Shown piece after piece: positions 1 to 5,667 of a stretch of DNA of 7,861 nucleotides. Source of the stretch: Actinomycetes bacterium. GTDB taxonomy: Bacteria; Actinomycetota; Acidimicrobiia; Acidimicrobiales; Palsa-688. Below the pieces are notes generated by a model. The model was not told where the DNA came from and did not search any database. It was given only the letters and a program-made list of their open reading frames with translations. Every line of letters begins with the position of its first letter. Within the stretch, counting starts at the first letter, position 1. A program made the position numbers and the translations under genes. The stretch covers positions 1-7,861 of the forward strand of contig JAKAQB010000116.1 in the NCBI GenBank assembly GCA_021811865.1. Direction: 5' to 3'.

Positions 1-1
1 C

Positions 2-418
2 GTCCCGACCTTGTCCGCCCCCCGGGCGGTCATTGCCGCCACCGGCGCAGGGGCCAAGCTCGGCGAGGCGATCGTCGCCAAGGCCCATCAGGTCCTCGAG
101 GTCCACTCGGAGTCCTTTCGGCGGGCTGTCGAGGCCGGCGTGCGCGTCGCCATGGGGACCGACTCGGGCGTCGGCCCGCACGGGCGCAACCTCGAGGAGC
201 TCGGGCTCATGGTCGACTCGAGCCCGATGTCGCCTCTCGAGGCGTGGGTCGCCACGACCAAGAGTGCCGCCGAGCTGTGCGGCGTCGGGGAGCGGCTCGG
301 CACGATCGAGCCCGGGAAGCTGGCCGACCTCGTCTCGCTCGAGGGCGACCTCGACGACCTCGACAAGCTCGCCGAGCGCGTCTCGGGGGTCTGGAAGGGC
401 GGCGTGCAGGTCGCCTGA
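2..418 (+). CDS. Amidohydrolase family protein, C-terminal part (imidazolonepropionase-like), 5' truncated by window edge
   Basis: The reading frame is open from the left edge, so the gene begins outside the window; about 138 residues are visible of a family usually near 400. The fragment carries the last metal-ligand region of the amidohydrolase barrel, with Gly-Thr-Asp-Ser-Gly (Asp codon at 161-163) followed by Gly-Pro-His-Gly and Arg-Asn-Leu-Glu-Glu. It then has the usual C-terminal end: an Ala-Ala-Glu-Leu-Cys-Gly-Val helix and Gly-Thr-Ile-Glu-Pro-Gly-Lys-Leu-Ala-Asp-Leu-Val, where the chain re-enters the small beta domain. These enzymes hydrolyse C-N bonds in cyclic amides, prolyl dipeptides or related compounds using one or two metal ions, normally in the cytoplasm. 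The substrate cannot be read from this part. A TTG at 11 is in frame but lies inside the domain and is not the start. The family is secure; the specific enzyme is unknown. Confidence 0.88.
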   Translation, partial: VPTLSAPRAVIAATGAGAKLGEAIVAKAHQVLEVHSESFRRAVEAGVRVAMGTDSGVGPHGRNLEELGLMVDSSPMSPLEAWVATTKSAAELCGVGERLGTIEPGKLADLVSLEGDLDDLDKLAERVSGVWKGGVQVA

Positions 419-424
419 CAGCCT

Positions 425-440
425 CGAGCCGGCTGGCTCG
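425..440 (+). terminator. Possible hairpin terminator after the amidohydrolase gene
   Basis: A perfect 6-bp inverted repeat (CGAGCC / GGCTCG) with a 4-base loop begins six bases after the stop codon of the upstream gene. There is no T-run after it, which is common for actinobacterial terminators but leaves the call weak in such GC-rich DNA. Confidence 0.3.
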
Positions 441-570
441 GCGAGGCTGCCGGGAGACGGCGCTGCCCGGGGGACGGTGCCTGCGGTGCGATCGGGCGGC
501 CGGGACACGGGCGGGTCGCGTGCGCACCCGAACCGCTACCCAACTGCTACCTCGCTGCATCCCTGAGGGG

Positions 571-605
571 GTGACAGCGCAGCTGTCGCTTCTATAGAAC
601 TATAG
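571..605 (+). promoter_or_regulatory. Predicted promoter of the glycosyltransferase gene, with an overlapping dyad
   Basis: A -35-like GTGACA (571-576, five of six matches to TTGACA) is separated by 16 bases from TATAGA (593-598, four of six matches to TATAAT). This is one of the few A/T-rich patches in the window. The predicted start of transcription is near 605, leaving a short leader before the Shine-Dalgarno-like GAGGGGG and the TTG at 634. The 15-bp dyad GACAGC-GCA-GCTGTC (573-587) covers the -35 box and part of the spacer, the position of a repressor site. The -10 lies in CTATAG-AA-CTATAG (592-605), two copies of a 6-base palindrome. Promoter function is predicted; the regulator is unknown. 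Confidence 0.5.
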
Positions 606-633
606 GTGGCGACGACGGAGGCCGAGGGGGCAC

Positions 634-2124
634 TTGGCCGCGGAGCGCCTTGGGGGCGGTGGAGTGATACAGGGGCAACAGGCTCACAGCTACGCGGATG
701 CCGACGCGACCGAACCGCCGGTCGTGCGCCTCGCGCCACCACCGTGGCGCCGCGCGCTGCATGCCCAGGGCGGGATGCGTCGCCCGGTCGACCAGGCCAC
801 CCTCTTCGCCCGCCAGCCGGCGCGGGTCTACATCTCCACCCACCACAAGTTCTTCATCTCGGGGCTGTTCAGCCTCTGCTGGGTGGCCCTGTCGGTCTGG
901 ATCTCCCTTCCCTGGATAGGGGACGCCTCGAGACTCATCGGCCTCGCACCGGCCGTCATCATGATCTCCTGCATCGCGTTCCTGCCGGGCTCGATGGTCG
1001 CCTTCCTCTCGATGAGCCTCCTCCTCGACCGCCAGCCGCGCTTCAGGGACCTGCACCCGACCACGGCCGCCGACATCCTCATCGCCGCCCGCAACGAGGA
1101 GGCCGGCATCGCCCAGACGATCGAGTACCTCTCGAGGCAGGACTACGAGGGACCGCTTTGCGTCGTCCTGGCCGACAACGGGTCGACCGACCGCACGGTC
1201 GAGCTGGCGCGGGCGGCCGCCACCGCGCATGGTGTCAACCTGCGGATCGTCCACGAGGCCACTCCCGGGAAGAGTCACGCCCTCAACAAGGGCCTCGAGG
1301 TGTGCACGAGCCCCCTCGTCATCACGGTCGACGCCGACACCCTGCTGCACCCCTCTGCGGTCCGCCTCCTCATCGCCCGGCTCGAGTCCTCGCCCGAGGA
1401 GGTCGTCGCCGTCGCCGGCACCGTGCTCGTGCGCAACGGGAGGGCGAGCTTCTGGTCGAAGTTGCAGGAATGGGACTACTTCCTCGGCATCGCCTCGGTG
1501 AAGCGGATGCAGGGCCTCTTCCAGTCGACGCTCGTCGCCCAGGGAGCTTTCAGCCTCTACCGCGCCGACGCCGTCCGGCGGGTGGGGGGCTGGCCGGACG
1601 CCATCGGCGAGGACATCCTGCTCACCTGGCAGCTCCTGCATCGGGAGGGGCTCGTCTACTTCGAGCCGCTCTCGGTAGCCTTCACGACCGCCCCCGAGAA
1701 CCTGAAGGCCTTCGCCCGTCAGCGCTCGCGCTGGGCGCGGGGGATGCTCGAGGGCTTGAAGTCGGTCCCGCCGTGGCGGCACTCCAGGTACCGCACGGCC
1801 GCACTCGCCTTCACGAACCTCGCCATCCCGCTCGTCGACCTCGGCTACACCTTCATCTGGCTGCCGGGGCTGGCGCTCGCCTTCACCGGGCGCTACTACA
1901 TCGTCGGGCCGATGACGCTGGCGGTCCTGCCGCTCACCTTCGTCGTCTACTGGGTGCTCTACCGCCAGCAGCGCGATCGGGTCTTCGCTCCCCTCGGGCT
2001 GCAGGTGCGGCGGAACCGGGCAGGCCTGCTCCTCTTCATCGTGCTCTACCAGCCCGTCATGTCTCTCGTCTCGGTGATGGGCTACGGCCAGGAGCTCCTC
2101 CACCTGCGGAGGCGCTGGCGCTGA
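634..2124 (+). CDS. Membrane-bound processive family-2 glycosyltransferase (PgaC/IcaA/cellulose synthase-like)
   Basis: This 496-residue protein probably polymerises a sugar nucleotide into a beta-linked polysaccharide at the cytoplasmic membrane and passes the chain outward. All hallmark residues of processive GT2 enzymes are present: the start of the domain at Asp147-Ile-Leu-Ile-Ala-Ala-Arg-Asn-Glu-Glu, Asp181 in Ala-Asp-Asn-Gly-Ser-Thr-Asp, the metal-binding Asp233-Ala-Asp235, Gly325-Glu-Asp327 and Gln363-Arg-Ser-Arg-Trp367. Two membrane segments precede the domain (about 73-95 and 101-131) and about three follow it (389-418, 423-443, 464-485), matching the layout of poly-N-acetylglucosamine synthases. 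No deacetylase, PilZ domain or export partner is visible nearby, so the polymer is unknown. The start is uncertain. TTG 634 has GAGG six bases upstream; GTG 664 has a G-rich site eight bases upstream and is nearly as good; ATG 775 would still keep both N-terminal membrane segments. It converges on the L,D-transpeptidase gene with a 15-bp gap. Confidence 0.9.
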   Translation: MAAERLGGGGVIQGQQAHSYADADATEPPVVRLAPPPWRRALHAQGGMRRPVDQATLFARQPARVYISTHHKFFISGLFSLCWVALSVWISLPWIGDASRLIGLAPAVIMISCIAFLPGSMVAFLSMSLLLDRQPRFRDLHPTTAADILIAARNEEAGIAQTIEYLSRQDYEGPLCVVLADNGSTDRTVELARAAATAHGVNLRIVHEATPGKSHALNKGLEVCTSPLVITVDADTLLHPSAVRLLIARLESSPEEVVAVAGTVLVRNGRASFWSKLQEWDYFLGIASVKRMQGLFQSTLVAQGAFSLYRADAVRRVGGWPDAIGEDILLTWQLLHREGLVYFEPLSVAFTTAPENLKAFARQRSRWARGMLEGLKSVPPWRHSRYRTAALAFTNLAIPLVDLGYTFIWLPGLALAFTGRYYIVGPMTLAVLPLTFVVYWVLYRQQRDRVFAPLGLQVRRNRAGLLLFIVLYQPVMSLVSVMGYGQELLHLRRRWR

Positions 2125-2139
2125 GCGGGTCGCGCGCCC

Positions 2140-3333
2140 TCAGTTGATGACGGTGACGAGGGTGCCGTAGGCGAGGTAGGGCCAGACCTTGGCGGCCTGG
2201 GCCAGCGGGAGCTCGATGCAGCCGAGGCTCTGCGGGATGCCGTACCCGGCCCGCGGCATGTAGTGGACGGCGTCGTTGCCGTGGAAGTAGGCGACGTACT
2301 GGACGAGGTCGGCGTAGTGGGAGCCGTTGGGGTTGGTCCCCTTCATGACCTGCTGGCGGAGCCTCGAGTAGACGGTGAAGGTCCCGTCAGGCGTCGGCGA
2401 GCTCGCGATCCCGGTGTTGGCCGGGGTCTTCACAGCGACGTGACCGTCGTGCCAGACCGTGAGGCTCTCCGGCTGGGTCTTGTTGGCGAGGGCGTAGTTG
2501 TAGCCGCCGGTGTTGACGGTGTGGTTGGCGAGCGCCGTGACGAGGCTCACGAAGAGCGCCCGGTCGATCGTGCCCTTCGGGATGAGCCCGTGATCGGCCT
2601 CGAAGGACATGACGAGGCCCTTTGTGAACAGGTTGTAGACGCCCGGCTTCCACTTGCCGGTGAGCTGGGCCGGCCACCCCTTGTTGCGCCAGGTGAAGCT
2701 GCCGGCGGGTGCCTTGACGAGGGCGGCGATCTGGGCGGCCTCGTCGCCGGGGGCGATCGTGCTGCCCGAGGGCTGCCAGGAGAGCGGCGAGTAGTCGAGC
2801 TCGGAGAGCAGCTGCTGGAGCCGCAGGATCGAGCCGCCCTCGGTGCGGAAGTGGTAGACGGCCGCCGTTGCGAGCGTGCTGCCGTCCTTGCCGCGGACTC
2901 CCGAGCTGCCGCTCGGGACGCTCAAGGTGACCGGCGTGAGCGGGACGTAGGGGATCGTGGGCGTGAAGACCATCTCGTCGCCCCGCACGCTCCAGCTGCC
3001 CGGCGTGGAGGGGTTGAGCTGTGGCTGCGGGCTGTTGGCGGCGAGCGGTGCGGAGAAGGTCACGACGACCGGCGCTGCCGGGCTCACCCTGGTCGAGCCG
3101 GAGGCCGGTGTGACGCTCGTCACCCTCAGCGTTGCCCCCGGGCCGCCGGAGGTCGACGAGCTGCTGGTCCCGCCGGTCGAGGTCGTCTGGCGCTGGCGTG
3201 TCTGGCCGGAGGCGGAGGCGCTCGTGGTGCGGGTCGCCAGGTAGCCGACTCCGCCGCCGATGACGAGGGCCAGCACCACGAGGCCGACCACGAGCATCAC
3301 GGACATGCTCCCACGAGTTGAACCGCCAGTCAC
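2140..3333 (-). CDS. Membrane-anchored L,D-transpeptidase (YkuD domain) with Ig-like domain
   Basis: This protein of about 397 residues probably makes 3-3 peptidoglycan cross-links, or attaches molecules to peptide stems, outside the cell membrane. In order it has a signal-anchor (residues 12-33), a Ser/Thr-rich linker (34-66), a bacterial Ig-like domain (67-165), a middle region starting Leu-Arg-Leu-Gln-Gln-Leu-Leu (168-285) that resembles a peptidoglycan-binding helix bundle, and a C-terminal YkuD catalytic domain (about 289-397). The latter includes Thr-Pro-Asp-Gly-Thr-Phe-Thr-Val and catalytic Cys372. The usual Ser-His-Gly-Cys-Val-Arg motif reads Ser-Leu-Gly-Cys-Ile-Glu; His351, 17 residues before Ser369, is the likely catalytic His. 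I chose GTG 3333 because a -10-like box lies seven bases upstream, suggesting a leaderless mRNA. GTG 3300 with GGGAG seven bases upstream is a real alternative, and ATG 3306 lies between; all keep the anchor. The frame stays open upstream to 3540, but that part is Arg/Gly/Pro-rich and unconvincing. Confidence 0.88.
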   Translation of the reverse strand: MTGGSTRGSMSVMLVVGLVVLALVIGGGVGYLATRTTSASASGQTRQRQTTSTGGTSSSSTSGGPGATLRVTSVTPASGSTRVSPAAPVVVTFSAPLAANSPQPQLNPSTPGSWSVRGDEMVFTPTIPYVPLTPVTLSVPSGSSGVRGKDGSTLATAAVYHFRTEGGSILRLQQLLSELDYSPLSWQPSGSTIAPGDEAAQIAALVKAPAGSFTWRNKGWPAQLTGKWKPGVYNLFTKGLVMSFEADHGLIPKGTIDRALFVSLVTALANHTVNTGGYNYALANKTQPESLTVWHDGHVAVKTPANTGIASSPTPDGTFTVYSRLRQQVMKGTNPNGSHYADLVQYVAYFHGNDAVHYMPRAGYGIPQSLGCIELPLAQAAKVWPYLAYGTLVTVIN

Positions 3334-3340
3334 CCCAACA

Positions 3341-3368
3341 CATTTACCCGGTGAGGCGCCGTTGTCCA
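3341..3368 (-). promoter_or_regulatory. Predicted promoter of the L,D-transpeptidase gene
   Basis: On the minus strand TGGACA (3368-3363, five of six matches to TTGACA) is followed after 16 bases by TAAATG (3346-3341, a weak -10). Seven bases then lead to the GTG at 3333, so the transcript may begin at or next to that codon. The -35 is good; the -10 lacks the final T. Confidence 0.4.
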
Positions 3369-3481
3369 CGCGCCCGGCGCCGGATCGCCCGTCGCGAGGC
3401 CCGAGAGCCAGCAGACAGGCGTGGACGGCGCACCTCTGGCCCCGGGCCCGTTCGTCCCTCCAGAACCGGGGGGAGCTGCCT

Positions 3482-3501
3482 CTGCCGGCGCCTTCCGGCA
3501 G
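3482..3501. repeat. 7-bp inverted repeat (hairpin)
   Basis: CTGCCGG and CCGGCAG form a perfect 7-bp stem around the loop CGCCTT. It lies roughly 150 bases upstream of the L,D-transpeptidase start, outside any convincing gene. No T-run follows on either strand, so it could be a leader structure, a protein-binding site or chance. Confidence 0.45.
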
Positions 3502-3520
3502 GCCGCGGGCGGGAACGTCC

Positions 3521-3540
3521 GTGGCGCCGCGGGGCGCCAC
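3521..3540. repeat. 8-bp inverted repeat (hairpin)
   Basis: GTGGCGCC and GGCGCCAC form a perfect 8-bp stem around the 4-base loop GCGG, 19 bases from the neighbouring 7-bp hairpin. The stem is very stable but has no T-run on either side. It could act as a terminator of minus-strand transcription coming from the acylphosphatase gene, or as a binding site. Confidence 0.5.
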
Positions 3541-3619
3541 GACGGCGTGACGGGGGGTCGGGCATGCTCGAGGAAGGTGGCGAGAGCGAGCACGCGCCAG
3601 CCGAGCTGGGCACTCCCGG

Positions 3620-3668
3620 TGGATCGGGTGGCGGATCCAGCCCCGGGGGGGCGGGACCGATGGATCCG
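3620..3668. repeat. Cluster of GGATC-centred inverted repeats
   Basis: Three GGATC units are arranged so that TGGATC (3620-3625) pairs with GATCCA (3634-3639), and CGGATCCA (3632-3639) pairs with TGGATCCG (3661-3668) over a 21-base spacer. The shared middle arm means the two pairings are mutually exclusive, as in alternative RNA folds or a multi-site operator. Function is unknown. Confidence 0.4.
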
Positions 3669-3867
3669 GCCAACCGCTCGGCCCGGGCCCTCGGTGCGGG
3701 TCGCCGGCGGGGCGTCTAGTTCTCCGAGACAGTGGAGCGGGCGGCCCTGCGACGCCGCCGACCTCGCAAAGGTGGCGGTGACGAGGTCGACCGGCGCGAG
3801 CGGCACCGGCAGAATGCCCGGGAGCAGCTCGACGGCGAGCGCCGTCGGCACCTGAGCGGCCCGGGCC

Positions 3868-4137
3868 TCAGCGGACGCGGAAGCCGACCTCGCCCTCGGG
3901 CGGCTCCTCGCTCACCTCGACCGAGTCCACCCGCGCCCTCGGCGGCCCGACCCGGCACCAGGCGATCATCCCCGAGAGGGCGGCCGGCTCACCCTCGAAG
4001 ACCGCTTCGACGGCGCCGTCGGAGCAGTTGCGCACCCAGCCGGCCAGCTTGCGGGCGGCGGCCTCGGTCCGGCAGCTGTCACGGAAGAAGACGCCCTGGA
4101 CCCGTCCCGAGACGACCACCCGGCGCCGCTGTGTCAC
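3868..4137 (-). CDS. acyP: Acylphosphatase
   Basis: This small cytoplasmic enzyme hydrolyses acyl phosphates such as acetyl phosphate and carbamoyl phosphate. The whole domain of about 90 residues is present. Signature 1 reads Gly-Arg-Val-Gln-Gly-Val-Phe-Phe-Arg, whose last Arg (residue 19) binds phosphate. Signature 2 reads Gly-Trp-Val-Arg-Asn-Cys-Ser-Asp-Gly-Ala-Val-Glu-Ala, with catalytic Asn37. The C-terminal Gly-Phe-Arg-Val-Arg is the usual last strand. I chose GTG 4137 because TAAGGT lies exactly seven bases before it, the same leaderless pattern as in neighbouring genes, and the protein then starts Met-Thr-Gln-Arg-Arg-Arg. GTG 4146, three codons upstream, has GAGGG nine bases before it and is also possible. 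The gene is divergent from the DedA gene. The frequent actinobacterial neighbours smc and mutM are not present here, so its context says little. Confidence 0.93.
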   Translation of the reverse strand: MTQRRRVVVSGRVQGVFFRDSCRTEAAARKLAGWVRNCSDGAVEAVFEGEPAALSGMIAWCRVGPPRARVDSVEVSEEPPEGEVGFRVR

Positions 4138-4144
4138 CCGGCTC

Positions 4145-4150
4145 ACCTTA
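4145..4150 (-). promoter_or_regulatory. -10 box (TAAGGT) of acylphosphatase, leaderless-type
   Basis: TAAGGT on the minus strand ends seven bases before GTG 4137, so transcription would start at about the first base of the start codon. No -35 consensus is visible. Confidence 0.4.
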
Positions 4151-4217
4151 GGAATCCCTCAGCCTCGCCACCCTGGTCGCGGACCGAGGGCGGTCCCGGC
4201 GGAGGTACGGGGACCGG

Positions 4218-4223
4218 TACCAT
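4218..4223 (+). promoter_or_regulatory. -10 box (TACCAT) of the DedA gene, leaderless-type
   Basis: TACCAT ends six bases before the GTG at 4230. The only strong Shine-Dalgarno-like sequence, GGAGG (4201-4205), is more than 20 bases from the start and cannot serve it. GGTAC/GTACC (4204-4208 and 4217-4221) is a small inverted repeat overlapping the box. Confidence 0.45.
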
Positions 4224-4229
4224 GCGGGG

Positions 4230-4979
4230 GTGCTCGCCCTCTTGAACCCGACCTCGTTCGTCGAGTCCTCCGGCTACATCGCGATCTTCATCCTCTGCAT
4301 CGCCCAGTCGTGCTGCGTCCCGACGTCGTCCGAGCTCACCATGGGCATCGCCGGCGTGCTGGCGGCGACCGGCAAGCTCAACCTGGCGGCGGTCATCCTG
4401 ATCGGCGCCTTCGGCGAGCTCATCGGCGCCTACGTCGCCTGGTTCATCGGTCGTACCGCCGGGCGGGGCTTCGTCGACCGCTTCGGCAAGTACCTCCTGC
4501 TCACCCATCGCGACCTCGACCGGGCCGAGCAGTGGTACTCACGCCACGAGCGTTGGGGTGTCTTCGGCAGCCGGCTGCTGCCGTTCGTGCGGAACTTCGT
4601 CGCCGTCCCGGCCGGCGTGGCAGAGGTGCCCCTCGTCCGCTTCGGCGTGCTCACCGCTCTCGGCAGCCTCGTCTGGGACGGCGCCATGGCCGGGATCGGC
4701 TACGGCGTCGGCACCCAGTACACGAGGATCATGCACGGCTTCAACGACGCCGGCTATGTGATCGCGGTCGTCGTCGTGGCGGCGATCGCGTTCGTCATCT
4801 ACCACCGCTACCGCTCCTACCGGGCGGTGACGACCGCCGAGGCGGCCGGCGGCCCTGGCGCCGAGCGTCCGTCGGTTGCCGCCCCGGTGTCGAACGGCTC
4901 GCGGCCCTCGAGCCCCTCCTCGGTGCGGGTCTTCCCGAGGGGCAGCTCGCCGGCCGATCCGCCCGGACCCGAGAGCTGA
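4230..4979 (+). CDS. DedA-family (SNARE-associated/VTT domain) integral membrane protein
   Basis: This 249-residue protein belongs to the DedA family, whose members are implicated in membrane lipid (undecaprenyl phosphate) translocation, proton-dependent homeostasis and envelope integrity. The re-entrant loop region reads Ala-Gln26-Ser-Cys-Cys-Val-Pro-Thr-Ser-Ser-Glu35-Leu. It is followed by Gly-Ile-Ala-Gly, a membrane segment (about 52-75) ending in Gly-Arg, and the second conserved block Phe-Gly-Ser-Arg115-Leu-Leu-Pro-Phe-Val-Arg121 with Pro-Ala-Gly129. Two further hydrophobic segments follow (about 138-160 and 175-191). The last 45 or so residues are a Pro/Ser/Gly-rich tail of unknown role. 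The first acidic residue of the loop, usually Glu, is Gln26 here. Start: GTG 4230 fits a leaderless transcript; TTG 4242 is an alternative that loses four residues. It converges on the HD gene with a 7-bp gap. Confidence 0.9.
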   Translation: MLALLNPTSFVESSGYIAIFILCIAQSCCVPTSSELTMGIAGVLAATGKLNLAAVILIGAFGELIGAYVAWFIGRTAGRGFVDRFGKYLLLTHRDLDRAEQWYSRHERWGVFGSRLLPFVRNFVAVPAGVAEVPLVRFGVLTALGSLVWDGAMAGIGYGVGTQYTRIMHGFNDAGYVIAVVVVAAIAFVIYHRYRSYRAVTTAEAAGGPGAERPSVAAPVSNGSRPSSPSSVRVFPRGSSPADPPGPES

Positions 4980-4986
4980 GCCCCGT

Positions 4987-5592
4987 TCAGTCCCCGTCGG
5001 CCTCCTTCAGGTAGGAGGCGAGCTGGGGCTCCGTCTGCCAGCGGGAGGCGGGCAGGTGGTGCTCGCGTGACCAGCGGATCGTGAGCTCGGCGCTGCCGGC
5101 CTGTTCGAGGAGCCGAGCCCCGATGCGGTCGTGGGCGAGATAGCGGGCCACCTCCGCCAACGGTCCCCGGCCAGATCCGCCGAGGCGCTCCACCCGGCTC
5201 CGCCCGAGCACGATGGTGAGGACCGTGGCGGCCACCCGGCCGAAGGTTCCGAGCCGCGACTCGACCTTGCCGACGTCGTGGAGGAGGCCGGCGGCGACGA
5301 AGCCGCCGGGCAGCTCGTCCTCGGCGAGGCCGTCCTCGCCCGCCAGGCGGAGCGACTCCCGGGCGACGCCGACCGCATGGCGACGGTCGGGCCCCGACAT
5401 GCGGGAGAAGAGCTCACGCTCGCCCGGGGAGAGCCGCTCGTGCGCCCAGCGCGTGTCCTCGGGCGGCGGCCCGGCGGGCGAGAGGGCGCCGAAGAACCTG
5501 GCGGCGAGATGGAAGGGGGAGCCGAAGCCGGCGAGGGTCCCGGCACGAGCCCTCGGTCGGGCAGAGGGTGCGACCCGACCGGTTCCAGCCAC
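4987..5592 (-). CDS. HD-domain protein, probable phosphohydrolase
   Basis: This 201-residue protein has an HD metal-binding domain: His72 in Asp-Arg-Arg-His-Ala-Val, the His105-Asp106 pair in Leu-Leu-His-Asp-Val-Gly-Lys-Val-Glu-Ser, His154 in Tyr-Leu-Ala-His-Asp, and His178-His179 in Arg-Glu-His-His-Leu-Pro. HD proteins usually hydrolyse phosphate esters of nucleotides or cyclic dinucleotides with bound metal; the substrate here is unknown. Residues 25-70, with Phe-His-Leu-Ala-Ala-Arg-Phe-Phe-Gly-Ala-Leu and Arg-Met-Ser-Gly-Pro-Asp, look like those of a stand-alone actinobacterial HD family I recall but cannot name more precisely. GTG 5592 is chosen because TACCGT ends seven bases before it; GTG 5601, three codons upstream, overlaps that box. 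The frame stays open far upstream under the amidase, but that part is antisense shadow. Divergent from the amidase, with 75 bp between. Confidence 0.85.
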   Translation of the reverse strand: MAGTGRVAPSARPRARAGTLAGFGSPFHLAARFFGALSPAGPPPEDTRWAHERLSPGERELFSRMSGPDRRHAVGVARESLRLAGEDGLAEDELPGGFVAAGLLHDVGKVESRLGTFGRVAATVLTIVLGRSRVERLGGSGRGPLAEVARYLAHDRIGARLLEQAGSAELTIRWSREHHLPASRWQTEPQLASYLKEADGD

Positions 5593-5599
5593 GCGCCTC

Positions 5600-5605
5600 A
5601 CGGTA
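5600..5605 (-). promoter_or_regulatory. -10 box (TACCGT) of the HD gene, leaderless-type
   Basis: TACCGT on the minus strand ends seven bases before GTG 5592. GAGG within those seven bases is too close to the codon to be a ribosome binding site. No -35 consensus is visible. Confidence 0.4.
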
Positions 5606-5654
5606 GCGCCGGGTCGCCGCACCGGCGCGGCGAGCCGGTACCGACCCGGAGGTC

Positions 5655-5660
5655 TACCCT
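5655..5660 (+). promoter_or_regulatory. -10 box (TACCCT) of the amidase gene, leaderless-type
   Basis: TACCCT ends seven bases before ATG 5668. A GGAGG lies at 5648-5652, but 15 bases from the ATG is far for initiation. The palindrome CGGTACCG (5636-5643) lies just upstream. Together with the HD-gene box this makes a compact divergent promoter region. Confidence 0.45.
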
Positions 5661-5667
5661 TCGGCCC

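Larger units (their letters stand above)
3334..3867. other. 534-bp stretch without a convincing gene; several inverted repeats
   Basis: This is the only long stretch here without a recognisable protein. Frames on both strands are open but give Arg/Gly/Pro-rich, low-complexity translations with no known motif. At its left end it holds the promoter of the L,D-transpeptidase gene. In the middle are two perfect hairpins (3482-3501 and 3521-3540) and a cluster of GGATC-centred inverted repeats (3620-3668). At its right end, just after the acylphosphatase stop, a minus-strand frame from GTG 3851 down to about 3735 shows strong coding-like third-position G/C. I do not recognise its product, which would begin Val-Pro-Thr-Ala-Leu-Ala-Val-Glu-Leu-Leu, and the bias fades afterwards. 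Confidence 0.6.

Noticed and set aside
592..2103. A 503-residue open frame on the minus strand opposite the glycosyltransferase
   Set aside because: Its product is an Arg/Glu/Asp/Gly-rich string with no domain, while the plus strand encodes every GT2 motif. Long antisense frames are expected in DNA this GC-rich.
2121..2143. Bidirectional terminator hairpin between glycosyltransferase and transpeptidase (CTGAG/CTCAG); also a similar one at 4976-4990
   Set aside because: Much of each stem comes from two convergent TGA stop codons, which pair automatically (TGA/TCA). The remaining stem is short and no T-run follows.
3406..3420. B12-box-like sequence (AGCCAGCAGACAGGC) on the plus strand
   Set aside because: It resembles the conserved cobalamin riboswitch box, but at several positions it differs, the rest of the aptamer would lie inside the transpeptidase gene, and no plus-strand gene follows within 800 bases.
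3318..3719. Plus-strand frame of 133 residues in the gene-poor stretch
   Set aside because: The product is Arg/Gly/Pro-rich with no motif, no promoter or ribosome site precedes it, and it overlaps the start region of the transpeptidase gene.
3341..3720. Cyclic di-AMP (ydaO-type) riboswitch upstream of the cell-wall enzyme
   Set aside because: Such riboswitches precede some actinobacterial cell-wall hydrolases, but I could not find the conserved sequence blocks, and the predicted promoter places transcription at the start codon.
4215..5643. Shared CCGGTACC sequences upstream of the DedA and amidase genes as a common operator
   Set aside because: The two copies sit at different distances from their starts (about 15 and 33 bases), and a 6-8 base GC-rich palindrome recurring twice is easily chance.
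5131..5667. N-terminal extension of the amidase
   Set aside because: It overlaps the HD gene in antisense and has no family similarity; NylA-like sequence starts exactly at ATG 5668.
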